Positions 55,014-64,000 of a DNA stretch of 64,000 bases are shown here, piece after piece. Position 1 is the stretch's first letter. The number at the start of each line of letters is the position of its first letter. The notes below the pieces were generated by a model. The model worked only from the letters and a program-made list of their open reading frames with translations. It was not told where the DNA came from and made no database searches. Made by a program: the position numbers and the translations under genes. This DNA comes from Sphingomonas radiodurans (GTDB lineage: Bacteria; Pseudomonadota; Alphaproteobacteria; Sphingomonadales; Sphingomonadaceae): NCBI RefSeq assembly GCF_020866845.1, contig NZ_CP086594.1, positions 2,942,001 through 3,006,000 on the forward strand. The letters run 5' to 3'.

Positions 55014-56449
55014 TCGTCTCCGCCGCCTGGGCCGGCAAGCGCTACGCGGTGCTGGGGCTTGCCCGCTCCGGCACGGCGACGGTGCATGCCTTGCTGGCAG
55101 GCGGCGCGCAGGTGACGGCATGGGACAGCGACCCCGAAAAGCGCGACGCAATAACTCCCTCTCTCCGCTTGCGGGGAGAGGGCCGGGGAGAGGGGCAGTC
55201 CGAACTGCCGACCTCCGCAACTGCCCCTCTCCCAACCCTCTCCCCGCAAGCGGAGAGAGGGCTTTTGGAAGTCGTCGACCTTGACACCGTCGACCTCGCC
55301 TCATTTGAAGCGCTCGTCGTCTCCCCCGGCGTCCCGCTGAACACCCACCCGCTCGCCGCGAAAGCCCGCGCCGCCGGCGTCCCGATCATCGGCGACATCG
55401 AGCTGTTCGCGCAGGCGCGCGCCGACTTGCCGCCGCACAAGGTCGTCGGCATCACCGGCACCAACGGCAAGTCGACGACCACCGCGCTCGTCACACATAT
55501 CCTCAAGACGGCAGGCGTTCCCGCGCTGATGGGCGGCAACATCGGCCTCCCAATCCTCGGCGCCGAGCCGCTCCCCGCCGGTGGCGTCTACGTACTGGAA
55601 CTGTCGAGCTACCAGATCGACCTGACGCACAGCCTCGACTGCGATGTCGCGGTGCTGCTGAATATCACGCCGGATCACCTCGATCGCTACGACGGGTTTG
55701 AGGCTTACGCCTCTTCGAAGGAACGACTATTTGAGATGCAGTCGGAGACAAGCACTCTTGTGTTTGGTTCGAGTGCTCACGCGCAACGTCGTGCGACGTA
55801 CGACCGCTACTTTAACGACGGTCGCAACGTTTATTGTCAGCTCTACTACACGGTGCAAGATCCAGCCGATCTCTGGGATCCATTTGATTCGCGTAATTGG
55901 CGGTCTGTGCAGTCCGACTGGCCGGCACTGCAGGGTCCGCACAACGCGGAAAATGCGGGCGCTGCTTTTTGCGTTTGCAAAGCTTTAGGTATGAGCAACG
56001 ACGAACTGGACGGTGGCCTTCGCACCTTCACCGGCCTCCCACACCGCATGGAGAAGATCGGCGAGATCGCCGGCGTTGCCTACGTAAACGACAGCAAGGC
56101 GACCAACCCGGACAGCACTGCGCCGGCCCTCGCCGCGTTCGATCGCGTCCACTGGATCGTCGGCGGGCGCGCCAAGGGCGGCGATCTCGATGCTTGCGCG
56201 CCGTACTTCAGCCACGTGGCGTGCGCCTATACGATCGGCGAAGCCGGACCACTGTTCGCGCGCGTGCTCGACGGCAAGGTGCCGGTCGAGGAGGCCGGCA
56301 CCCTCGCCAGCGCGGTCGTCAGCGCCGCGCGTCACGCGCGGAGCGGAGATACGGTGTTGCTGTCGCCGGCCGCCGCGTCGTTCGATCAGTTCCGCGATTA
56401 CGAGCATCGCGGGCAGGTATTTCGTGAAGCGGTCGGGGGGCTGGCATGA
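55010..56449 (+). CDS. murD: UDP-MurNAc-L-Ala-D-Glu synthetase MurD with in-frame palindromic insertion
   Basis: The 479-residue Mur ligase adds D-Glu. Domain 1 has [18 protein letters not shown]; the ATP loop [16 protein letters not shown] and [27 protein letters not shown] (carbamylated Lys follows) and the C-domain [16 protein letters not shown] and [12 protein letters not shown] are typical. Two anomalies: residues about 50-84 (Ser/Arg/Gly/Glu-rich) are the translation of a 105-bp palindromic repeat at 55157-55261 between domain-1 strands; and about 55691-55995 has A/T-rich codon use unlike the flanks. Length is about 35 residues above the usual. It overlaps mraY and ftsW. Confidence 0.93.
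   Translation: MIVSAAWAGKRYAVLGLARSGTATVHALLAGGAQVTAWDSDPEKRDAITPSLRLRGEGRGEGQSELPTSATAPLPTLSPQAERGLLEVVDLDTVDLASFEALVVSPGVPLNTHPLAAKARAAGVPIIGDIELFAQARADLPPHKVVGITGTNGKSTTTALVTHILKTAGVPALMGGNIGLPILGAEPLPAGGVYVLELSSYQIDLTHSLDCDVAVLLNITPDHLDRYDGFEAYASSKERLFEMQSETSTLVFGSSAHAQRRATYDRYFNDGRNVYCQLYYTVQDPADLWDPFDSRNWRSVQSDWPALQGPHNAENAGAAFCVCKALGMSNDELDGGLRTFTGLPHRMEKIGEIAGVAYVNDSKATNPDSTAPALAAFDRVHWIVGGRAKGGDLDACAPYFSHVACAYTIGEAGPLFARVLDGKVPVEEAGTLASAVVSAARHARSGDTVLLSPAAASFDQFRDYEHRGQVFREAVGGLA
55157..55261. repeat. 105-bp palindromic element inside murD
   Basis: Inverted arms 55157-55199 and 55220-55261 are about 42 bp each and nearly identical (CCCTCTCTCCGCTTGCGG at the outer ends). The whole element is 105 bp, 35 codons, and lies in frame inside the murD coding sequence. 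A half-copy is found downstream of recA; a related 102-bp copy spans the murB/ddl junction. Confidence 0.9.
55691..55995 (+). other. block of foreign codon use within murD
   Basis: Codons in this block include TTT (several), TTA, CTA, ACT, GTT, GCT, CGT and TAT, which are rare in the rest of the window. The encoded stretch contains three cysteines ([14 protein letters not shown]), a long Tyr-rich part, and a likely altered middle domain just after the carbamylated lysine. The frame is intact and the flanking murD sequence resumes normal composition at both ends. Confidence 0.65.
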
Positions 56450-57672
56450 ACGATGGTTCGGACGAACACGGGCTTCGCGGCCGGCTGAAGGAACGCGGCG
56501 GGCGCGGCGATCGCTCGCCGCTCGGCACGTGGTTCTGGGATACCGATCGCGTCCTGCTGCTGCTGACCTTCGCGCTGATCGCGGTCGGGCTGCTGGCGGT
56601 CGCGGCCGCCTCGCCGGCCAGCGCGATGCGCTATTCGGGCGAGCAGCTGAAGATCACGCCGCTCTACTATTTCTGGCGGCAGGTGATGTGGGTCGGCGTG
56701 TCGCTGCCCGTGCTGATCGGCATCTCGATGCTCCCCGTCGACCTCGCGCGGCGCGGCGCCGTGATCGGCGCGGCCGGCTTCGGCACGATGCTGCTGCTCG
56801 TGCTGATCCCGGGTGTCGGGGTGGAAGTGAATGGCGCAAAGCGGTGGTTGGGGGTTGGCTTCTCCCAGTTCCAGCCGTCCGAATTCCTCAAGCCCTGCTT
56901 CATCGTCACGGTCGCCTGGCTGCTGTCGTTGCGCTCGAAGGAGGAAGGCCTGCCGCTCACGGCGATCACCTTCGCGATGACCGCGCTGGTCGCTGTGTTG
57001 CTGATGCTGCAGCCCGATTTCGGCCAGACGATCGTGTTCGCGACCGTATGGATGGTGCTGCTGATGATCGCCGGCACGCCGATGCGCACGCTGGCCGCCT
57101 TCTTCGCCATGGCGCCGCTCGGTATCGGCGCGGCCTATCTATTCTATGGCACGGCGCGTGCGAGGATCGACGCCTTCTTGTTTCGCGATCCCAACGAGGC
57201 GGAAGGCGCGCATTTCCAGACCGATGCGGCCCATGCCACGCTCACCTCGGGCGGCTGGACGGGCACCGGGCCGGGCGCCGGCACGGTCAAGTTCGGCCTG
57301 CCGGAAGCGCACACCGACTATATCTTCTCGGTCATCGGCGAGGAATTCGGCCTGATCGCCTGCATGGTGATCGCGGTGCTGTTCCTGGCGGTCGTCGTGC
57401 GCGTGTTCGTCAAGATGCTCGACGAGGAAGACGGCTTCAAGCTGCTCGCCGCCTCGGGCCTTGCGACGCAATTCGGGGTACAGGCTCTGGTGTCGATGGC
57501 GGTCAATACCGGCCTCGCACCGTCTAAAGGAATGACGTTGCCGTTCATCAGTTATGGTGGTTCTTCGATGATCGCATTGTCGATCGGGATGGGGCTGCTG
57601 CTCACCTTCACGCGGCGCAATCCGTTCCTGCTGCGCAGCCCCTATGTCACGCGCTGGGGCGCCGCCTCGTGA
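56446..57672 (+). CDS. ftsW: cell division peptidoglycan polymerase FtsW
   Basis: The 408-residue SEDS protein has ten membrane helices after a polar N-terminal 30 residues. Conserved: ANGAKRWL-type stretch VNGAKRWLGVGFSQFQPSEFLKP, LLMLQPDFGQTIV, the periplasmic loop AHTDYIFSVIGEEFGL, and PFISYGGSSMIAL at the end. It is the septal glycosyltransferase that works with FtsI. It overlaps murD and murG (ATGA/GTGA). Confidence 0.96.
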   Translation: MNDGSDEHGLRGRLKERGGRGDRSPLGTWFWDTDRVLLLLTFALIAVGLLAVAAASPASAMRYSGEQLKITPLYYFWRQVMWVGVSLPVLIGISMLPVDLARRGAVIGAAGFGTMLLLVLIPGVGVEVNGAKRWLGVGFSQFQPSEFLKPCFIVTVAWLLSLRSKEEGLPLTAITFAMTALVAVLLMLQPDFGQTIVFATVWMVLLMIAGTPMRTLAAFFAMAPLGIGAAYLFYGTARARIDAFLFRDPNEAEGAHFQTDAAHATLTSGGWTGTGPGAGTVKFGLPEAHTDYIFSVIGEEFGLIACMVIAVLFLAVVVRVFVKMLDEEDGFKLLAASGLATQFGVQALVSMAVNTGLAPSKGMTLPFISYGGSSMIALSIGMGLLLTFTRRNPFLLRSPYVTRWGAAS

Positions 57673-58814
57673 CGCGCGCGCGGCATTTCGTGCTCGCGGC
57701 CGGCGGCACCGGTGGCCACATGGTGCCGGCTGCCGCGCTCGCCGAGGAGCTGACGCGGCGCGGCCACCGCGTGGCGCTGGTAAGCGACGCGCGCGGCGTG
57801 CGGTTCCCGGGGCTGTTCGATGGCGTGCAGACCCACGTGCTGCCAGCCGGCCGCCTGTCGGGCGGTCCGCTAGGCTGGGCGAAGGCCGCGCGCGAGATGT
57901 GGCGCGGCCGGGCGATGGCGCGCGAGCTGTATCGCACGTTCAAGCCGGCGGCGGTGATCGGCTTCGGCGGCTATCCAGCGTTCCCCGCGCTGGCAGCAGC
58001 CTTTGCGGACAAGATCCCGACCGCGGTGCATGAGCAGAATGCCGTGCTCGGCCGCGTCAACCGCCTCGTCGCCAGCCGCGTCGATGCGATCGCGACCTCC
58101 TACGCCACGACCGAGCGGCTGGCCCCAAAGCATGGAGGCAAGGCGCACCATGTCGGCAATCCGGTGCGCGACAGCGTCCTGGCGCTGCGCACGCGCGCCT
58201 ATCCGCTGCTCGAGGAGGACGGCATCTTCCGCGTGCTCGTCACCGGCGGATCGCAGGGGGCAAGCGTGCTCTCGAAGGTAGTCCCCGATGGCCTCGCGAT
58301 GCTGCCGGTCGCCTTCCGTCGGCGGCTCCAGGTGACGCATCAAGCACGCATCGAGGATATCGACACGGCTCGCGCCAAATACGCCGAGCTCGAGATCGCG
58401 GCCGACCTGGCGACCTACCTCCCCGATCTGCCCGAGCAGCTCGGCTGGGCGCATCTGGTGATCGCCCGCGCCGGCGCCTCGACCATCTCGGAACTCACCG
58501 CAGCCGGTCGCCCGGCGATCCTCGTCCCGCTGCCCGGCGCGACCGACGATCACCAGACCGCGAACGCGCGCGAGATCACCGCCGCCGGCGGCGCGCGGAC
58601 GATCCCGCAAAGCGCCTTCACGCCGGGCGAACTTGCCAAGCAGATGCAGAAGCTGGGCCTCGATCCTGCCGCGCTGGAAAATGCCGCCGGCCGCGCCAAA
58701 GCGTGCGGCAAGCCCGATGCCGCACGCGATCTGGCCGATCTGATCGAGAGCCTCGATGCGCCGGTCGCAAAGCTGCCCGTCGGCGTGGCGAAGCCGCAGG
58801 AGGCGTTCGCGTGA
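57669..58814 (+). CDS. murG: UDP-GlcNAc:lipid I transferase MurG
   Basis: The 381-residue GT28 transferase makes lipid II. N-terminal [20 protein letters not shown], the [14 protein letters not shown] loop, [12 protein letters not shown], and the UDP-GlcNAc pocket [33 protein letters not shown] are diagnostic. It acts on the inner face of the membrane. GTG start overlaps ftsW; murC GTG overlaps its stop. Confidence 0.97.
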   Translation: MTRARHFVLAAGGTGGHMVPAAALAEELTRRGHRVALVSDARGVRFPGLFDGVQTHVLPAGRLSGGPLGWAKAAREMWRGRAMARELYRTFKPAAVIGFGGYPAFPALAAAFADKIPTAVHEQNAVLGRVNRLVASRVDAIATSYATTERLAPKHGGKAHHVGNPVRDSVLALRTRAYPLLEEDGIFRVLVTGGSQGASVLSKVVPDGLAMLPVAFRRRLQVTHQARIEDIDTARAKYAELEIAADLATYLPDLPEQLGWAHLVIARAGASTISELTAAGRPAILVPLPGATDDHQTANAREITAAGGARTIPQSAFTPGELAKQMQKLGLDPAALENAAGRAKACGKPDAARDLADLIESLDAPVAKLPVGVAKPQEAFA

Positions 58815-60214
58815 AGGGCGTCGCGACGGACATCGGCACGATCCACTTCGTCGGCATCGGCGGGATCGGCATGTCGGGCATTGCTGAGGTGATGCACAAC
58901 CTCGGCTATACGGTTCAGGGCTCCGACATGGCCGAGGGCTATGTCGTCGAGGGTCTGCGCAAGCGCGGCATCACGGTGACGATCGGGCACGACGCGGCGA
59001 ACGTAGAGGGCGTCGCGGTGGTCGTCATCTCGACCGCGGTGAAGCGCGGCAACCCGGAGGTCGAGGCCGCGCTCAACCAGCGCATCCCCGTGGTGCGCCG
59101 CGCCGAAATGCTCGCCGAACTGATGCGCTTGAAGTCCACCGTCGCGGTCGCCGGCACGCACGGCAAGACGACGACGACGTCGATGGTGGCGGCGCTGCTC
59201 GATGCCGGCGGCGTCGATCCGACGGTTATCAACGGCGGGATCATCAACAGCTACGGCTCGAACGCGCGGCTCGGCACGAGCGACTGGATGGTGGTCGAGG
59301 CCGACGAGAGCGACGGCAGCTTCCTGCGGCTCGACGGCACGATCGCGGTCGTCACCAACATCGATCCCGAACATCTCGATCACTACGGCAGCTTCGACAA
59401 AGCGAAAGACGCGTACGTCGAGTTCGTCGAGAACGTGCCGTTCTACGGCGCGGCGCTGCTGTGCCTCGACCATCCCGAAGTGCAGGCGCTGATCCCGCGC
59501 GTGCGTGATCGGCGGATCGTCACCTACGGTTTCGCGGCCAGTGCCGACGTGCGCGGCGTGAACGTCGCGCCATATCCCGGCGGCAACCGCTTCGAGGCGA
59601 TCATTCGCCATCGGGACGGCACGACGCGCTCGATCGAGGGCATCGACCTGCCGATGGCCGGGCGTCACAATGTGCAGAACGCGCTCGCGGCCATTGGCGT
59701 GGCGCTCGAACTCGGCATCGACGATGCGACGATCCAGCGCGGGTTCCAGAAGTTCGACGGCGTGAAGCGGCGCTTCACCAAGGTTGGCGAAGTAGCGGGG
59801 GCCGTCGTGATCGACGATTACGGCCACCACCCGGTCGAGATCCGCGCCGTGCTCGCCGCCGCGCGGGAAAGCGCGCAGGGCCGCGTGATCGCGGTGGTAC
59901 AACCGCATCGTTATTCGCGGCTCGGCACGCTGATGGAAGACTTTCAGGGCGCCTTCAACGATGCCGACGCGGTCTACGTGACCCCGGTTTACGCCGCGGG
60001 CGAAGCGCCGGTGGCGGGGGTCGATTCCGAGGCGTTGGTCGAGGGGCTAAGGCGCCGCGGGCATCGCGCCGCCGCGACGGTGGCGGATGCCGACGCATTG
60101 GCCGACGCGCTCGCCGGCGAAGTGCGCGCTGGCGATCAGGTGGTGTGCCTCGGGGCCGGCGACATCACCAAATGGGCGGCCGGGCTGGCAACTGCGATCG
60201 AGGCGCGGCGATGA
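58811..60214 (+). CDS. murC: UDP-MurNAc-alanine ligase MurC
   Basis: The 467-residue ligase adds L-Ala to UDP-MurNAc, the first peptide step. N-domain [20 protein letters not shown] loop [46 protein letters not shown], and [18 protein letters not shown] in the C-domain are present. The GTG start overlaps murG and its stop overlaps murB (ATGA). Confidence 0.97.
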   Translation: MKGVATDIGTIHFVGIGGIGMSGIAEVMHNLGYTVQGSDMAEGYVVEGLRKRGITVTIGHDAANVEGVAVVVISTAVKRGNPEVEAALNQRIPVVRRAEMLAELMRLKSTVAVAGTHGKTTTTSMVAALLDAGGVDPTVINGGIINSYGSNARLGTSDWMVVEADESDGSFLRLDGTIAVVTNIDPEHLDHYGSFDKAKDAYVEFVENVPFYGAALLCLDHPEVQALIPRVRDRRIVTYGFAASADVRGVNVAPYPGGNRFEAIIRHRDGTTRSIEGIDLPMAGRHNVQNALAAIGVALELGIDDATIQRGFQKFDGVKRRFTKVGEVAGAVVIDDYGHHPVEIRAVLAAARESAQGRVIAVVQPHRYSRLGTLMEDFQGAFNDADAVYVTPVYAAGEAPVAGVDSEALVEGLRRRGHRAAATVADADALADALAGEVRAGDQVVCLGAGDITKWAAGLATAIEARR

Positions 60215-61284
60215 GCAGCGACTCCTTGATCCTCCCCGGAACGGGGAGGGGGACCGCCGGCGAAGCCGGTGGTGGAGGGGGATCGCCGCTGGGCGAAGCC
60301 CCTGTGGAAGCCCCCTTCCACCAGCCTGCGGACGGTCCTCCTCCCCGTACCGGGGAGGATCTTACGGTTCGCGGTCGTCTCACGCCGAACGCGCCACTCG
60401 CACCACTCGTGTGGTTCAAGGCAGGCGGCTCGGCCGAATGGTTGTTCGAACCAGCCGACACCGACGATCTCGCCACCTTCCTCGCAAATCTCGATCCGAC
60501 AGTCCCAGTGCTGCCACTGGGCCTCGGATCAAACCTGATCGTCCGCGACGGCGGCGTCCCCGGCGTGGTGGTGCGGCTCGGCAAGACCTTCGCGAAGGTC
60601 GAAGCAATCGACGCGACCACGCTCCGGTGCGGCGGCGGAGCCAGCGGCATCCTCGTCTCCTCCACCGCGCGAGACGCTGAAATCGCAGGCGTCGAATTCC
60701 TGCGCTCGATCCCCGGCACTGTCGGCGGCTTCGTCCGCATGAACGGTGGCGCCTATGGTCGCGAAACGGCGGACGTGCTGGTCGACTGCGAGGTCGTGCT
60801 GCGGTCGGGCGAACGGCGGACGCTCGCCGCCGCGGACCTGCACTACACCTATCGCCACTCCGCGCTGCCCGATGGCGCCATCGTGGTGAGCGCCACCTTC
60901 CGCGGCGAACCCGGCGACACCGCCGCGATCCAGGCCGAAATGGACCGCATCGCCGCCAGCCGCGAGGCTTCGCAGCCGCTGCGCTCGAAGACCGGCGGAT
61001 CGACGTTCAAGAATCCGCCGGGGCACAAGGCCTGGGCGCTGGTCGACGCCGCCGGCTGCCGCGGTCTGCGGCGCGGCGACGCGCAGGTCAGCGAGAAGCA
61101 TACCAACTTCCTCCTCAACCTCGGCCAAGCCACGAGCGCTGACATCGAGGCGCTGGGCGAAGACGTGCGCGAGCGGGTGAAGGAGAAAAGCGGCGTGACC
61201 CTCGAATGGGAAATCCAGCGCGTGGGGGTAAATGCTCCCTCTCCCCGCACGCGGGGAGAGGGCCGGGGACAGGGGCAGTCATGA
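60211..61284 (+). CDS. murB: UDP-N-acetylenolpyruvoylglucosamine reductase MurB with repeat-derived termini
   Basis: This 357-residue flavoenzyme is about 50 residues longer than typical. The core has [34 protein letters not shown] (FAD), [55 protein letters not shown] with the catalytic Ser, and [10 protein letters not shown] with the final Glu. Residues about 6-51 (Gly/Pro/Glu-rich) are the translation of a 135-bp palindromic element at 60228-60362, and the last 15 residues ([15 protein letters not shown]) are the translation of a second element. The enzyme core is intact. Confidence 0.94.
   Translation: MSSDSLILPGTGRGTAGEAGGGGGSPLGEAPVEAPFHQPADGPPPRTGEDLTVRGRLTPNAPLAPLVWFKAGGSAEWLFEPADTDDLATFLANLDPTVPVLPLGLGSNLIVRDGGVPGVVVRLGKTFAKVEAIDATTLRCGGGASGILVSSTARDAEIAGVEFLRSIPGTVGGFVRMNGGAYGRETADVLVDCEVVLRSGERRTLAAADLHYTYRHSALPDGAIVVSATFRGEPGDTAAIQAEMDRIAASREASQPLRSKTGGSTFKNPPGHKAWALVDAAGCRGLRRGDAQVSEKHTNFLLNLGQATSADIEALGEDVRERVKEKSGVTLEWEIQRVGVNAPSPRTRGEGRGQGQS
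60228..60362. repeat. 135-bp palindromic element in the 5' end of murB
   Basis: Outer arms GATCCTCCCCGGAACGGGGA (left, from 60228) and its near-complement at the right end (to 60362) enclose imperfectly paired inner sequence with GCCGG and CCACC/GGTGG stretches. Total 135 bp, 45 codons, in frame. It belongs to a different repeat family from the one in murD. Confidence 0.85.
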
Positions 61285-61338
61285 GCGCCACGTCCGACAC
61301 GCCCCCTCTCCCAACCCTCTCCCCTGAAGGGGAGAGGG
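61237..61338. repeat. 102-bp palindromic element across the murB-ddl junction
   Basis: Left arm from 61237 (CCCTCTCCCCGCACGCGGGG) and right arm ending at 61338 are inverted copies. The central loop contains the overlapping murB stop and ddl start (ATGA at 61281-61284). Same family as the murD element. The first half codes the murB C-terminus and the second half the ddl N-terminus. Confidence 0.88.
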
Positions 61339-62276
61339 CTATTCGTTCCCTCCACATCGTCGCCCTCATGGGCGGCTGGTCCGCCGAGCGCGAGGTCTCG
61401 CTCACCTCGGGCGCCGGCATCGCCGAGGCGCTGGAATCGCTCGGCCACCGCGTCACGCGGATCGACATGGACCGTGACGTCGCCGCCCGGCTCGCCGAGG
61501 CCAGGCCCGACCTCGTCTTCAACGCGCTGCACGGCACGCCGGGCGAGGATGGGTCGATCCAGGGCCTGCTGGACATCATGGGGCTGCGCTACACCCACAG
61601 CGGTCTCGCCACCTCGGTCATCGCGATCGACAAGGTGCTGACCAAGCAGGCGCTCGTCCCGCAGGGCGTCCCGATGCCGGGCGGGCGGATCGTCGCGAGC
61701 GAGGAACTGTACGCCGGTGATCCGCTGACCCGGCCGTATGTGCTGAAACCGGTCAACGAAGGCTCGTCGGTCGGCGTCGCGATCGTCACCAATGAGGGCA
61801 ATTACGGCAATCCGATCAGCCGCGATGCGACAGGCCCGTGGCAGGAGTTCGACGAACTGCTCGCCGAGCCCTATATCCGCGGCCGCGAACTGACCACCGC
61901 GGTGCTCGGGCAGACCGCGCTCGGCGTCACCGAGCTTCGCCCGAAATCGGGCTGGTACGATTACGACGCCAAATATACCGACGGCCTGACCGACCATATC
62001 TTCCCCGCGCCGGTGCCCGGCGAGATTACCGATGCTTGCAAGGCGATCGCGCTCCAGGCGCACCGCTTGCTCGGCTGCAAGGGCTGCAGCCGCTCCGATT
62101 TCCGCTGGGATGACGAGCGCGGCGTCGATGGGCTGTTCCTGCTCGAGGTCAATACCCAGCCGGGCATGACGCCGCTCAGCCTCGTGCCCGAACAGGCGCG
62201 ACATATCGGCATGAGCTATCCCGCGCTGGTGCAGGCGATCGTCGACGAAGCAATGCGGGGAGAGGCGCTGACATGA
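61281..62276 (+). CDS. ddl: D-alanine-D-alanine ligase
   Basis: The 331-residue ATP-grasp enzyme makes the D-Ala-D-Ala used by MurF. Core: HIVALMGGWSAEREVSLTSG, FNALHGTPGEDGSIQGLLD, AIDKVLTKQAL, VLKPVNEGSSVGV, RSDFRWD and LEVNTQPGMTPLSLVPEQA. The first 20 residues ([20 protein letters not shown]) are encoded by the palindromic element that spans the junction. The core starts at about residue 24. It overlaps murB and ftsQ. Confidence 0.95.
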   Translation: MSATSDTPPLPTLSPEGERAIRSLHIVALMGGWSAEREVSLTSGAGIAEALESLGHRVTRIDMDRDVAARLAEARPDLVFNALHGTPGEDGSIQGLLDIMGLRYTHSGLATSVIAIDKVLTKQALVPQGVPMPGGRIVASEELYAGDPLTRPYVLKPVNEGSSVGVAIVTNEGNYGNPISRDATGPWQEFDELLAEPYIRGRELTTAVLGQTALGVTELRPKSGWYDYDAKYTDGLTDHIFPAPVPGEITDACKAIALQAHRLLGCKGCSRSDFRWDDERGVDGLFLLEVNTQPGMTPLSLVPEQARHIGMSYPALVQAIVDEAMRGEALT

Positions 62277-63190
62277 GCCGGACGATGAAGCGCGAGGGGC
62301 CAGCACGCCGCCCCACCGTGCGCCGCCAGCCGCCTAAGACCTCGTTCGGCGACCGCATGATCGCGCGCATGCCGGTCAGCGAGGCGGTACTGCGCAAGGC
62401 GGTGACGTGGACGATCCTCGGCCTTGCGGGCGGAGCGGCGATCGTCACCGCGTCGTGGTTCGGCGTGCCGGCGACGATCGGCACCGCGGTCGCCGATAGC
62501 AGCGGTCAGCTCGGCCTGCGCGTCGAGCAGGTCGACATTACTGGGCTCAAGCGGATGAACCGCGAGACGGTTTACGCCGTGGCGCTCGAGGATCAGCCCA
62601 ACGCCATGCTGCGCGTCGACCTGACGCAGATCCGCGAACGGCTGCTCGCCTACGGCTGGGTTTCGGACGCCTATGTCTCGCGCCGGTTGCCCGATCGCCT
62701 GCTGATCCACATCGTTGAGCGCGAGCCGGCGGCGATCTGGCAGAATGGCGGCAATCTGACGCTGATCGACGCCAAGGGCGTGCCGCTTGAGACGGTCGAC
62801 CGCGATCGCATGCCCGATCTCCCGCTGGTGATCGGGCCGGGCGCGGATCGGCAGGAAGCCGCCTATCAGCGCTTGCTTGCGGCGGCGCCAGCGCTCAAGC
62901 CACGCGTGAAGGCGGCAACCTGGGTCGGCAACCGGCGCTGGGATTTGACCTTTGATACCGGCGAGACGCTTGCACTGCCGCAGGATGGCGCAGCGGCGGC
63001 GCTGGTGCGGTTCGCGCAGCTCGACGGCTCGCGTGCGCTGCTCGGCAAGGGCTGGCTGCGCTTCGACATGCGCGATCCGGCGAAGCTGGTGGCGCGCAAG
63101 CCGGGTGCGGATCTGGAACATCAGGTGCCCGACGACGGCAGCGGCGCCGCGATCGATCCGGAACGACTGGCGCGGGTGGGCGACGCGTAG
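62273..63190 (+). CDS. ftsQ: cell division protein FtsQ
   Basis: The 305-residue product has a basic cytoplasmic N-terminus (about 45 residues), one membrane helix (AVTWTILGLAGGAAIVTA), a POTRA domain with LRVEQVDITGLKRMNRETV and a beta domain (RLPDRLLIHIVEREPAAIW, then GNLTLIDAKGVPLE). It links FtsB-FtsL to the divisome. The Lys/Arg-rich N-terminus and gene position support the call. ATG overlaps ddl stop. Confidence 0.93.
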   Translation: MSRTMKREGPARRPTVRRQPPKTSFGDRMIARMPVSEAVLRKAVTWTILGLAGGAAIVTASWFGVPATIGTAVADSSGQLGLRVEQVDITGLKRMNRETVYAVALEDQPNAMLRVDLTQIRERLLAYGWVSDAYVSRRLPDRLLIHIVEREPAAIWQNGGNLTLIDAKGVPLETVDRDRMPDLPLVIGPGADRQEAAYQRLLAAAPALKPRVKAATWVGNRRWDLTFDTGETLALPQDGAAAALVRFAQLDGSRALLGKGWLRFDMRDPAKLVARKPGADLEHQVPDDGSGAAIDPERLARVGDA

Positions 63191-63224
63191 ACGACACGAC
63201 GGGGCAGAATATGGGGGACAAGCA

Positions 63225-64000
63225 ATGGCGAAAGCAGCACCGGAAGGGTTGATCACCGCACTCGATATCGGGACATCGAAGGTGTCGGCGATGATCGCGC
63301 AGCGCGGCGACGGGGGCGAGCTGATCGTGCTCGGCACCGGCCAGCGCGAATCGAAGGGCGTGAAGCGCGGCTATATCGCCGATATGGCAGTCACTGAGGT
63401 CGCGGTGCGCGAGGCGGTGGCGCAGGCCGAGCGGATCGCTGGCCTCAACATCGAGAACGTCTGGGCGGGCTTCTCTGCCGGCGGGCTTGTCAGCGACGAG
63501 GCCTTCATCGAAGTCGAATTGAACGGCCACCGCATCGAGCAGCAGGATATCGACGCACTGTTGCAGGAAGGGCGCCAGGCAATCGACCCGCAGGGCCGCA
63601 TGGTGCTGCACGCGCAGCCGGCGCTCTACACCCTCGACGGCCTCACCGGTGTGAAGAAGCCGCTCGGGCTCCACGCCGACCGGCTCGGTGTCCACATCCA
63701 TGTCATCGCCGCCGACGGCTCGCCGGTCCGTAACCTCGACCTGACGGTGCGCTCGGCGCATCTCGAGGTGAAGTCGATCATCGCCTCGCCGGTCGCGACC
63801 GGGCTCGCCTGCCTCAGCGAAGAGGAACGCGATCTCGGCGTCGCACTGGTCGAGATCGGCGCGGGGATCACCAACGTGTCGCTGTTCGCCGGCGGCATGC
63901 TCGTCGGGCTCAAGTCGCTCGCGATGGGATCGTGCGACATCACCGACGACATCGCCTCCGCCTTTGGCACCACCCGCGGGCAGGCGGAGCGGATGAAATG
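63225..64000 (+). CDS. ftsA: cell division protein FtsA (3' end outside window)
   Basis: The ATG at 63225 opens a frame that runs to the window end (258 codons seen). It begins LITALDIGTSKVSAMIAQ (actin-like phosphate 1 loop), with KGVKRGYIADM, SIIASPVATGLACL, and VALVEIGAGITNVSLFAGG (phosphate 2). FtsA anchors FtsZ to the membrane. ftsZ is expected next but is not in this window. Confidence 0.93.
   Translation, partial: MAKAAPEGLITALDIGTSKVSAMIAQRGDGGELIVLGTGQRESKGVKRGYIADMAVTEVAVREAVAQAERIAGLNIENVWAGFSAGGLVSDEAFIEVELNGHRIEQQDIDALLQEGRQAIDPQGRMVLHAQPALYTLDGLTGVKKPLGLHADRLGVHIHVIAADGSPVRNLDLTVRSAHLEVKSIIASPVATGLACLSEEERDLGVALVEIGAGITNVSLFAGGMLVGLKSLAMGSCDITDDIASAFGTTRGQAERMK

Overview
The window is a high-GC, gene-dense piece of an alphaproteobacterial chromosome, most likely a Sphingomonas-type sphingomonad. 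The evidence is the strong G/C third-position bias, the DUF6481-type protein at 5.3 kb, GTTC-N7-GTTC style LexA sites, the gene order ispE / TPR protein / ETF-QO / UDG-like / lytic transglycosylase / recA, and an alphaproteobacterial division and cell wall (dcw) cluster. Species cannot be decided from this sequence. No rRNA, tRNA or CRISPR was seen.

1-8.4 kb is accessory and worn. It holds a CYTH-CHAD triphosphatase-like gene with a broken start, two small membrane proteins, a TonB-dependent siderophore receptor behind a Fur-like operator, a decayed lipoprotein fragment, and a run of small genes (acidic 54-mer, DUF6481 protein, a frameshifted small gene, a 69-mer, a cold-shock protein). It ends with a histidine kinase remnant fused to a truncated IS5-family element.

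8.4-31.5 kb is mixed housekeeping. It includes an M20 peptidase, a GGDEF protein, TspO, SOS-controlled dinB, msrA-msrB, glutaredoxin, a zinc alcohol dehydrogenase, an ABC exporter, and a COG2509 flavoprotein / rluE / RNase H-like trio. A TetR regulator with its likely target follows, then moaB, an enoyl-CoA hydratase family gene, ispE, a TPR protein, ETF-QO, a degenerate UDG and a soluble lytic transglycosylase. 31.6-46.7 kb carries recA with a LexA box, a methyltransferase, two GSTs, a dicarboxylate symporter, an M24 peptidase, a sulfotransferase, alaS, a vapBC module overlapping a DNA glycosylase gene, and a cysteine synthase family gene.

46.7-64 kb is the dcw cluster, all on the plus strand and nearly all with overlapping stop and start codons: mraZ-rsmH-ftsL-ftsI-murE-murF-mraY-murD-ftsW-murG-murC-murB-ddl-ftsQ-ftsA (cut by the window end). 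It starts with four 10-bp-spaced GGGA-type repeats that look like the MraZ operator. The products build lipid II (MurC-F, MraY, MurG, Ddl) and assemble the septum (FtsL, I, W, Q, A).

The most unusual signal lies inside this essential cluster. Long palindromic repeat elements (102-135 bp, each a multiple of three) sit in frame inside murD, in the 5' end of murB, and across the murB/ddl junction, so their translations become part of the enzymes. This resembles the Rickettsia palindromic elements. murD also has a roughly 300-bp block with codon use foreign to the rest of the gene.
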